From: Chlamydiota bacterium
Lineage (GTDB): Bacteria > Chlamydiota > Chlamydiia > Chlamydiales > JAJFMB01
Length of the DNA: 5,264 nucleotides
Direction of reading: 5' to 3'
Assembly (NCBI GenBank): GCA_021772355.1
Contig: JAJFMB010000200.1
Location: 1 to 5,264 of the forward strand
Shown here: piece after piece, positions 1-5,111 of the stretch
Layout of the letters: each line of letters starts with the position of its first letter
Numbering within the stretch: position 1 is the stretch's first letter
Notes under the pieces: model-generated
What the model was told of the DNA's origin: nothing
Databases searched by the model: none
What the model saw: the letters and a program-made list of their open reading frames with translations, nothing else
Made by a program: the position numbers and the translations under genes

Positions 1-716
1 ATAACCTAACACTTAGAGAACCCCGATTTTCTATTGGGATGCAAAATTTTGACCGTGAAAGAAACGCAGTAATTATATCTCACGCCAATGCTATGGGCTC
101 GGAACCGTATAAAGCAATGGCATTTTTTTATTTAATGAGAGGGGTTGATGTGCTGCTTGTTGATCAGAGAGGCTATGGTAAGAGTTCAGGTGGACCAAGC
201 GATCAAAAATGTAAACTGGATTTGGATACTGCTTTTCAGTATTTACGCGATGTGGAAAAGATTCCAGAATCTCATATGATGGTTCAGGGTCACTGTTTAG
301 GTTCTGTTGCAGCTGTCGATCTTGCGGCAAGAAGACAAAACATTCACTTGATACTAGACAGACCTGTAGCAGATATCAAAAAAAGAATGATCCGGTATCT
401 GCCGGCTGCGCGTTCCATCACAGAATGGTTACACATAAACTATCTTAACTATAACAATCTTGAAAACCTCCCTAAGGTAAAAGGACACATTTTGTGTCTT
501 TATTCAACGTCTGATGAAACGGTGCCTTTCGATGAAATTCGAGAGCTAGTGGACGCCTTGCCAAATCATCCCAAACAATTACAACGTCTGGTTCCCATCC
601 AAGAAGTAGGGCATGTGAAATCATGGACTCGCGATGCCGTTGCAACTGTTGAAATGGAAATCTTTTTAAAAAAAATAATTAAAGGAAGAGATTATGAATC
701 CAGTAACACCAATTGA
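1..716 (+). CDS. alpha/beta-hydrolase family protein with Cys nucleophile, 5'-truncated
   Basis: This is the C-terminal part of an alpha/beta-hydrolase. The reading frame is open from base 3 with no stop, and the codons before the ATG at 39 read as a plausible continuation (a segment ending REPRFSIG), so the real start probably lies left of the window. Numbering from the ATG at 39, I see an oxyanion-type HANAMG (15-20), a DQRGYGKSSGG strand-loop (42-52), the nucleophile elbow GHCLGS (84-89), an acid loop SDETVP (158-163) and a terminal VGH with H192. The implied triad is C86-D159-H192. Cys replaces the usual Ser, as in dienelactone hydrolases (GxCxG). The DRP after the elbow recalls serine-hydrolase-like proteins of intracellular bacteria, but I cannot name a substrate. 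The stop TGA (714-716) lies inside the next gene, a 23-nt overlap that suggests co-transcription and translational coupling. The fold call is secure; the specific reaction is unknown. Confidence 0.85.
   Translation, partial: NLTLREPRFSIGMQNFDRERNAVIISHANAMGSEPYKAMAFFYLMRGVDVLLVDQRGYGKSSGGPSDQKCKLDLDTAFQYLRDVEKIPESHMMVQGHCLGSVAAVDLAARRQNIHLILDRPVADIKKRMIRYLPAARSITEWLHINYLNYNNLENLPKVKGHILCLYSTSDETVPFDEIRELVDALPNHPKQLQRLVPIQEVGHVKSWTRDAVATVEMEIFLKKIIKGRDYESSNTN
682..690 (+). promoter_or_regulatory. ribosome binding site inside the end of the hydrolase gene
   Basis: AAGGAAGAG precedes the ATG at 694; its AAGGA core (682-686) is 7 nt from the start. It lies within the coding sequence of the upstream hydrolase, so ribosomes finishing that gene can feed the next one. 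Confidence 0.7.
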
Positions 717-2016
717 TAAAATGTATGATCTAATGTGTGATCCTATTGATGATAAGAAGTCAGCTCTGGGATGGAAGCGACATTTAGATTATTTCGTTCC
801 TAAATCCACGGAAGGAAGAAATAACATCTATGGCGAAGAGACTTTTCAAAAAATTCAGAAAGTTGAGGCGGTTAAAGTCGGGTTATCCATAGGCTCCATG
901 ATTACATCAACTGTTTTAGGTGCTATGTCTGTTAAGTGGGCGGATATGGGGAAATGGATCTCTAATCACAAGGCTGCATTGAACGGAAAACCATCTGACA
1001 TATTTGGTACTCCGCCTGTGGATCCCTACCCCCGTCAATCTCAATTCATGTCGGGAGATGAAGGTACAGGATTTACAAGTAACAGCCCTCATTATAAGTA
1101 CTTGTCAAAAGTTGATTCTAAATATCAAATACATTGGTTAGGATTTATCTCAGCACTCCTTGGAGTGATCACAGTTGTTCCAATGATCTTTAAGGGAATA
1201 GAGATGGTAGTCAATTATTCAACAAAAGAACAAATCAAAGATGATCTCGATATGCGTGTTATGACTTTGCGTAATGAAATCATAGATAAAGGTATCACTC
1301 CGGATCAGGCAGAACAATTAATTAATAATAAGCATGACTTTGTAGCTCTTTTTAGATTTGGCAAAAGTGATTTGCTCGATACAATTTATGACTCCACTTT
1401 ACGTGTTATTCGAGATGACAAAAAACCGGAAGCACCAATAGAACCGGTTGGCAAAGAGAAGGATATCGTTGACTTAACGGGGATTTGGGATAAGGTAAGC
1501 GGCATCACAGAAATAGACGGTGAACGCGTTGGGTCTTATTACTCAAATACTTTTACAGCCGAAAGGTTGGAAAAGTTTATCGAGAGTTCAAAATCTCGTG
1601 TGGAGGATTTGAAAGCGAAAGCAAGTGAGGCATCTGGTAATAAACAGTATCAAGAAGCTGCCAATTGTCAAGAACAAGAGCTTTTTCTGCAAAATGTGAT
1701 CAAAACTCTTGAGGAGGAGTTGAAAAATCGCAAAGAGCGTAGAGAAAGTATGGGAGAGATCAACCAGAAAATTAGTACATATAGAAATACAAATGCTCTT
1801 AGAAAAACAGATGATGTAAAGATGTTAAGAAAGTTGGATGAACAAAATAAGCGGATCACAGCGCTTTGGCAGCTTATTCATAGTAAAGAAGTGAGAGAAC
1901 AATTACCAAGAAAGCAATTATCTGATATGGATGTTATAGTTAGCGAGATAGAATCTGTGCAAAAAGAGATTGATGAAGCAGCTGGCGTTAGTGACGCACT
2001 TCAGAATCTAGCTTAA
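694..2016 (+). CDS. hypothetical membrane protein with C-terminal coiled-coil region
   Basis: I do not recognise this 440-residue protein. The N-terminus (1-58) is polar. A first hydrophobic stretch spans about 60-80 and a second, longer one about 147-174. They are separated by a polar, Pro/Gly-rich loop (about 83-145) that should lie on one side of the membrane. Residues 176-245 are charged and helical, 246-262 form a Pro/Glu/Lys linker, and about 286-430 are rich in Glu, Lys and Gln with no Pro for long stretches, which suggests coiled coil. There is no signal peptide. The roughly 67-residue spacing between hydrophobic segments is too long for a classic chlamydial Inc hairpin. The start at 694 is supported by AAGGAAGAG just upstream. 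It overlaps the hydrolase gene by 23 nt and likely shares its transcript, so the two may act together. Its TAA overlaps the mtnB stop. It could be a host-directed effector or a membrane scaffold; nothing in the sequence settles this. Confidence 0.85.
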   Translation: MNPVTPIDKMYDLMCDPIDDKKSALGWKRHLDYFVPKSTEGRNNIYGEETFQKIQKVEAVKVGLSIGSMITSTVLGAMSVKWADMGKWISNHKAALNGKPSDIFGTPPVDPYPRQSQFMSGDEGTGFTSNSPHYKYLSKVDSKYQIHWLGFISALLGVITVVPMIFKGIEMVVNYSTKEQIKDDLDMRVMTLRNEIIDKGITPDQAEQLINNKHDFVALFRFGKSDLLDTIYDSTLRVIRDDKKPEAPIEPVGKEKDIVDLTGIWDKVSGITEIDGERVGSYYSNTFTAERLEKFIESSKSRVEDLKAKASEASGNKQYQEAANCQEQELFLQNVIKTLEEELKNRKERRESMGEINQKISTYRNTNALRKTDDVKMLRKLDEQNKRITALWQLIHSKEVREQLPRKQLSDMDVIVSEIESVQKEIDEAAGVSDALQNLA

Positions 2017-2687
2017 TTTCCGCCACGGATTGTGAGCACTTTAAGCTCGCATTCGAACAGATACTCAAAGGCTTCGAGGCGTATTTTTGCCTCTTTCATG
2101 TCTTTTCCCCAGGTGTAGAAGCCGTGGCTGCGGATAAGGTAGCCGGGAACTTCAGGATGCAGCTTCAGATACTCTGAGATCTCTTGAGCAAGTGCTGGGA
2201 TATCTTGGCTATTTTCAAAGATAGGAATAGGGAGCTCGCTCTCATGAGTTTTGATGGGGGGAAAGGCTTTGTGGATTTCATAGCCTTGAGTGACTAGATG
2301 GTCTGCATCTGGAAGCAGCCGCGTTAAGACGGTGCCATTTAATGAGTGAGTGTGTAGCACGGCACCGACATCGTCAAACAGTTCATAAAGGGAAGTGTGC
2401 AAAAGGGTTTCAGCTGAGGGTTTTTTGTTGCTGTTGTGAGGTTCTCCTTTGAGTGTGACAATCATAATATCTTCACGGGACAGTTCCCCTTTGTGTTTTC
2501 CTGAAACAGTGATCGCAGCGAGATTATGGTCGAGACGTACGGAGATATTGCCCGAAGTTGCCGGGCATAGACGTTCTGCATTAAGGAGATGTCCTGCAGC
2601 GATGATTTCATCCGCTGCTTGTTCAAAGGAGTTAGCGCAAAGGTAGGTTGAGCAGCACAGATAGATTAGAAACACTATTTTTTTCAT
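2013..2687 (-). CDS. mtnB: methylthioribulose-1-phosphate dehydratase with N-terminal signal-like leader
   Basis: MtnB dehydrates 5-methylthioribulose-1-phosphate to 2,3-diketo-5-methylthiopentyl-1-phosphate in methionine salvage and belongs to the zinc class II aldolase fold. Visible family motifs are PATSGNISVRL (42-52), SGKHKGELSREDIMIV (62-77), KPSAETLLH (89-97), the zinc-binding HTH (H112, H114), GYE with probable catalytic E137, and YLIRSHGFYTWG with the third zinc ligand H188. This pattern fits MtnB better than fuculose- or ribulose-phosphate aldolases. The enzyme domain begins at about residue 21. Residues 1-20 are extra: KK, then a hydrophobic run, then a possible signal peptidase I site at ANS|FEQ. 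Total length of 224 is about 20 over the usual ~200-210. The start is well supported by its ATGA overlap with mtnA and by GGAG 7 nt upstream. No alternative ATG, GTG or TTG lies between the leader and the domain. The enzyme call is firm; the export inference needs testing. Confidence 0.93.
   Translation of the reverse strand: MKKIVFLIYLCCSTYLCANSFEQAADEIIAAGHLLNAERLCPATSGNISVRLDHNLAAITVSGKHKGELSREDIMIVTLKGEPHNSNKKPSAETLLHTSLYELFDDVGAVLHTHSLNGTVLTRLLPDADHLVTQGYEIHKAFPPIKTHESELPIPIFENSQDIPALAQEISEYLKLHPEVPGYLIRSHGFYTWGKDMKEAKIRLEAFEYLFECELKVLTIRGGN
2628..2687 (-). other. predicted signal peptide of MtnB
   Basis: Residues 1-20 show a basic n-region (K2, K3), an uncharged hydrophobic core from about 4 to 16 with three Cys (C11, C12, C17), and a c-region ending A-N-S that fits signal peptidase I. 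There is no proper lipobox ([LVI][ASTVI][GAS]C) before any of the Cys, so a lipoprotein is not favoured. It could also stay uncleaved as a membrane anchor. Confidence 0.7.
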
Positions 2688-3778
2688 TGTGCGTCTCCAA
2701 TAATTGCTGTTGAAAGTTCGCTAGCCGATAGGTTTCCTTTGTCGAGGATATAGCTTGTGACTAATTCGGCGGGAGCGACATCAAAAGCCGGATTGTAGAC
2801 AGGGGCATCTTTGGGGCTCCAGCAGACGTTTCCGAAGCTACCTGCAGCACCTCGAACTTCGTGGGGAGCGCGCTCTTCGATTTTAATCATATCACCGCTT
2901 GCGCATAAAGGATCGATGGTTGTGTAGGGAGCGACAACGTGGAAAGGAACATTGTGGAAATGCGCAAGCACGGCAACGGAGTAAGTCCCGATTTTGTTGG
3001 CAGTATCCCCATTGATAGCGATTCGATCGGCACCCAAGAGAACGCGATTCACTTTTCCTTTTGCCATGAGCGAAGCTGCCATATTATCGCAGATTAGAGT
3101 GTAGGGGACTCCTTCTTTTTCCAATTCCCATGCTGTGAGTCTGCCTCCTTGTAATAAGGGCCTGGTTTCGCAGACATAGACGTGGATGTTTTTCCCTTGG
3201 CTGTGCGCTTTCTTGATGACACCAAGCGCTGTCCCGCTTCCGGCACACGCTAAGCTACCTGTGTTGCAATAGGTTAAAATATTTTCTCCAGGCTGAATCA
3301 ATGCGGCGCCATATTCGCTCAGAGCGTCGCAAAGAGCGACATCTTCATTAAAAATTTCTTCCACTGTGGTTAAGATGATGTCGTGCACATTCTCTTGTCC
3401 TTTCATATTTTCCAGTATACGGTCGAGATAGTGTGCAAGATTGACTGCGGTGGGACGGGATTCTCTTAGCAGGTCAGCCGCATCCTTAATGGCGTCGGCA
3501 GAGGCATCTTCTTCAGCCATTTTGGCAAGAGAAAAGATTGCGGCTATGCCAATGAGGGGAGCGCCTCGTACCTTTAAAGCGCGAATAATTCCAAACATTT
3601 GTTCAGGAGTTTCCACCGTAATCCACTCCTCTTCTGCCGGCAACTTTTGCTGGTCGAGGATTTTCACTGTTCCGCGATCATATTCAATTGATAGACCTTT
3701 CAAAGACAGACCTTCGGCAACCGTAACGTTGAGAAGGAAAGAAAGGAACAGAAGAAAAGTTGAAAGATAACGTGGCAT
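2684..3778 (-). CDS. mtnA: S-methyl-5-thioribose-1-phosphate isomerase with N-terminal signal-like leader
   Basis: MtnA isomerises 5-methylthioribose-1-phosphate to 5-methylthioribulose-1-phosphate, the substrate of MtnB encoded just downstream. The family signature is complete: VRGAPLIGIAA (70-80), RPTAVNL (108-114), TYCNTGSLA with catalytic C171, TALGVI (183-188), ETRPLLQGGRLTAWEL (204-219), DNMAASLM (231-238), GADRIAINGD with catalytic D251, and NKIGTY (261-266). The eIF2B-like fold runs from about residue 25 to the end. Residues 1-21 are extra: MPRY, a Leu/Phe-rich hydrophobic run, and VTVA|EG as a likely cleavage site, making the protein 364 residues against the usual ~340-350. The ATG is preceded by GGGAG at 8 nt and by a strong promoter. 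A second candidate start, TTG at 3703, would give a leaderless 339-residue enzyme. The seven Cys residues, including the active one, would sit oddly in an oxidising periplasm. The gene overlaps mtnB by ATGA. The function is very secure; the location is open. Confidence 0.96.
   Translation of the reverse strand: MPRYLSTFLLFLSFLLNVTVAEGLSLKGLSIEYDRGTVKILDQQKLPAEEEWITVETPEQMFGIIRALKVRGAPLIGIAAIFSLAKMAEEDASADAIKDAADLLRESRPTAVNLAHYLDRILENMKGQENVHDIILTTVEEIFNEDVALCDALSEYGAALIQPGENILTYCNTGSLACAGSGTALGVIKKAHSQGKNIHVYVCETRPLLQGGRLTAWELEKEGVPYTLICDNMAASLMAKGKVNRVLLGADRIAINGDTANKIGTYSVAVLAHFHNVPFHVVAPYTTIDPLCASGDMIKIEERAPHEVRGAAGSFGNVCWSPKDAPVYNPAFDVAPAELVTSYILDKGNLSASELSTAIIGDAQ
2695..2698 (-). promoter_or_regulatory. 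ribosome binding site that fixes the mtnB start
   Basis: On the minus strand GGAG lies 7 nt before the mtnB ATG, inside the end of mtnA. With the ATGA stop-start overlap at 2684-2687, it shows that translation begins before the signal-like leader, not at the enzyme domain. Confidence 0.75.
3701..3715 (-). promoter_or_regulatory. possible internal start for a leaderless MtnA
   Basis: On the minus strand GAAGG (3715-3711) is followed after 7 nt by an in-frame TTG (3703-3701), codon 26 of mtnA, just after the predicted signal peptide and right at the start of the conserved domain. The spacing suits a Shine-Dalgarno plus weak start, but the match is short and may be chance. Confidence 0.3.
3716..3778 (-). 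other. predicted signal peptide of MtnA
   Basis: Residues 1-21 have one basic residue (R3), a hydrophobic core from about L5 to V20 dominated by Leu and Phe, and T-V-A before EG, which fits the -3/-1 rule of signal peptidase I. The conserved MtnA domain starts within a few residues of the predicted cut, so the leader is an addition to a full-length enzyme and not a replacement of part of it. Confidence 0.72.
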
Positions 3779-3786
3779 GACAATAA

Positions 3787-3791
3787 CTCCC
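3787..3791 (-). promoter_or_regulatory. ribosome binding site of mtnA
   Basis: GGGAG on the minus strand lies 8 nt before the ATG at 3778. It supports the start that includes the signal-like leader. Confidence 0.7.
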
Positions 3792-3820
3792 GAATTATGA
3801 TTTTTTTAGAAATTGCGGGG

Positions 3821-3849
3821 ATTCTAGTTATCTTCTGAAGAACTGTCAA
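3821..3849 (-). promoter_or_regulatory. sigma70-type promoter of the mtnA-mtnB operon
   Basis: Read on the minus strand: a perfect TTGACA -35 (3849-3844), a 17-nt spacer, and TAGAAT as -10 (3826-3821), one base off consensus. Transcription should start near 3814, leaving a leader of about 35 nt. That is too short for a SAM riboswitch, so control would be at the promoter. Confidence 0.75.
3826..3844. repeat. interrupted dyad in the mtnA promoter spacer (candidate operator)
   Basis: AGTTATCTTCTGAAGAACT is a near-dyad: AGTT..CTTC, a central T, then GAAG and AACT, with AT inserted in one arm. It fills the spacer between -35 and -10, where a repressor could block RNA polymerase. No regulator gene is adjacent and the family is unknown; chance is possible in such short arms. 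Confidence 0.3.
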
Positions 3850-3886
3850 GCATAGAAGTAGAAAATTTTCCATGCCGATCATAAAG

Positions 3887-3916
3887 TTGACAAGTTTGGC
3901 GAAAAGACATTAAAAT
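3887..3916 (+). promoter_or_regulatory. sigma70-type promoter of the small hairpin membrane protein gene
   Basis: Perfect TTGACA (3887-3892), an 18-nt spacer and TAAAAT (3911-3916). The expected start near 3923 gives a leader of about 29 nt. It is divergent from the mtnA promoter, the two -35 boxes lying 37 nt apart. It may also serve the nucleotidyltransferase gene downstream. Confidence 0.65.
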
Positions 3917-3951
3917 TTTCGACGTTAATTGTAATTTTTTTTGGAGAAATT

Positions 3952-4260
3952 ATGGCGGCACCTAGCAGGAGCAGTCCTGGCGAATCGCAGGAACTTAGAA
4001 AATTGTATCTTGAAGCCGGGGGTAGAGCAGATGATCAGGAATATCAAACTGTTACAGAGGCTGATGAGGGATGGAGGGGAACTTATAAACTGTGTTTGAT
4101 CGGTGCATTATTTTTTGGCATGACGATAGTCGAGACAGGGGATTTAACCTTTTCTTTTGGAGTTTTAGTCGCTTCATGCTCTATTCCATTAGCTGCTCAA
4201 GGTTTACAGGGAATAGATGCTCTGCAAATCATAGAGAGGGTAAGAGGAACACGTAATTAA
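3952..4260 (+). CDS. small protein with a two-helix membrane hairpin, Inc-like
   Basis: I do not recognise this 102-residue protein. Residues 1-44 are polar and charged (SRSSPGES at the start, acidic around 27-39). Two hydrophobic segments follow, about 46-60 and 65-84, joined by the very short turn ETGD, with a short basic tail (RVRGTRN). Two closely spaced membrane helices with both termini on one side is the bilobed pattern of chlamydial inclusion membrane (Inc) proteins, though many small bacterial membrane proteins share it. The start is supported by GGAG (3943-3946) 5 nt before the ATG and by a good promoter. It is divergent from mtnA and lies 59 nt before the nucleotidyltransferase gene. 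No signal peptide or enzyme motif is seen. It is a likely real gene; the Inc assignment is only inference. Confidence 0.75.
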   Translation: MAAPSRSSPGESQELRKLYLEAGGRADDQEYQTVTEADEGWRGTYKLCLIGALFFGMTIVETGDLTFSFGVLVASCSIPLAAQGLQGIDALQIIERVRGTRN

Positions 4261-4306
4261 TCAAATTATTTTGTTACGAACAACCCGTCATTATCAGATA
4301 CGCATT

Positions 4307-4311
4307 AAGGA
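4307..4311 (+). promoter_or_regulatory. ribosome binding site supporting a TTG start
   Basis: AAGGA lies 8 nt before the TTG at 4320. The frame is open further upstream, but I find no other ATG, GTG or TTG there with a comparable site, so TTG is the best start. Confidence 0.65.
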
Positions 4312-4319
4312 ATACTGCA

Positions 4320-5078
4320 TTGAAAAGTCGCTTTTGGTCCATTGATGATAAAGGCTATCTTCTCAATGATGCCGATTGGGATAAAATCGATCCCCTTTAC
4401 CATTCATTGATCGAACGCGTTGTGAGGGCCTATTTACCCTATAATCCTCACAGCATCTATCTCACGGGTTCGATTTCTCGAGGTATAGCTGTTCCTTATC
4501 AATCGGATTTGGATGCTTTTGCCGTAGCTCATCCCGGTAAAGGAGAGCACTGCTCCATACCGATGTCCCTGGAAGATTCTGCTGTTTCCGATATACAATT
4601 AGAAGTATGGCCCTGGGAGTATGTCTTTCCTGAAGATCGTGCTTTTTCTATCGGCGCATTTATCATTAAGACGCATAGTGTTTGTCTATACGGAAAAGAT
4701 CTAGGGGAAGGTATCGCTCCTTATACACTCACAAGCGAGATTGCCAAGGATGATCTTAGACACATCGATAGTGATATCAAGGAAGCTCTTAAAGCTATTC
4801 GCTTAACGAGCAGCCAGGAATCAATCCGTTATTGGTGCAAAAGAATCATGAAAAATATTATCCGTACTGGATTTAGTTTAGTGATGTTAGAAGAAGGTTG
4901 CTTTACAAGGGACTTAGATCTTTGCTGCTCTGTATTTATTCGCCACTATCCACAACAAAAAAAGCAGATGAAACGAGCCCTCTTATGGGCTAAAAATCCC
5001 ACTGCGTCTATCGAAGTGATTGAGGCTTTTTTACGTGATTTTGGGCATTGGTTAATGCAAAAAGCTTCGGAAACTTAG
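4320..5078 (+). CDS. nucleotidyltransferase of the DNA polymerase beta-like superfamily
   Basis: The 252-residue protein has the signature of small nucleotidyltransferases: a beta strand then TGS (49-51), followed by SDLDAF with the metal-binding D63 and D65, and a third likely carboxylate E95 in QLEVW. SVCLYGKDL (120-128) resembles the end of the catalytic domain in aminoglycoside-type enzymes. Residues about 138-250 are helical, with RYWCKRIMKNIIRTGF (170-185) and TRDLDLC (196-202), resembling the helical C-terminal domain that contributes to substrate binding in such proteins. Family members attach a nucleotide to a small molecule, RNA or protein; nothing here picks the acceptor. No HEPN partner gene adjoins it, so a toxin-antitoxin pair is not supported. 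The start is TTG with AAGGA at 8 nt, implying modest translation. It follows the hairpin protein gene by 59 nt with no clear promoter or terminator between, and may be co-transcribed. The fold call is strong; substrate unknown. Confidence 0.87.
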   Translation: MKSRFWSIDDKGYLLNDADWDKIDPLYHSLIERVVRAYLPYNPHSIYLTGSISRGIAVPYQSDLDAFAVAHPGKGEHCSIPMSLEDSAVSDIQLEVWPWEYVFPEDRAFSIGAFIIKTHSVCLYGKDLGEGIAPYTLTSEIAKDDLRHIDSDIKEALKAIRLTSSQESIRYWCKRIMKNIIRTGFSLVMLEEGCFTRDLDLCCSVFIRHYPQQKKQMKRALLWAKNPTASIEVIEAFLRDFGHWLMQKASET

Positions 5079-5111
5079 CGATTTAGGAAATAATCACACT
5101 ATTGCACTTTT

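Noticed and set aside
668..675. Run of eight A near the end of the hydrolase gene as a programmed frameshift into the next gene
   Set aside because: Slipping into the frame of the downstream gene meets TAA at 676-678, and the other frame meets TAA at 680-682, so no fusion protein can form. The normal overlap with its own ribosome site explains the layout.
2013..2687. Assigning this gene as the class II aldolase (Ald2) of the DHAP shunt
   Set aside because: Although Ald2 also follows MtnA in some genomes, the motifs SGKHKG, GYE followed by HKAF, and YLIRSHGFYTWG match MtnB dehydratases closely.
2628..2687. Lipoprotein signal on MtnB because of its N-terminal cysteines
   Set aside because: None of C11, C12 or C17 is preceded by a lipobox; the residues before C17 are T-Y-L, not a small-residue pattern.
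3441..3770. A 109-codon open frame on the plus strand inside mtnA
   Set aside because: It is antisense to the highly conserved MtnA domain and its translation shows no domain logic, being the shadow of a real gene.
3779..3820. SAM riboswitch before the methionine-salvage operon
   Set aside because: The promoter position leaves a leader of only about 35 nt, too short for any SAM riboswitch aptamer, and no aptamer-like pairing is visible.
4271..4283. TTGTT-ACG-AACAA inverted repeat as a terminator after the hairpin protein gene
   Set aside because: The 5-bp stem is AT-rich with a three-base loop and no following T run; it is too weak for an intrinsic terminator and easily arises by chance.
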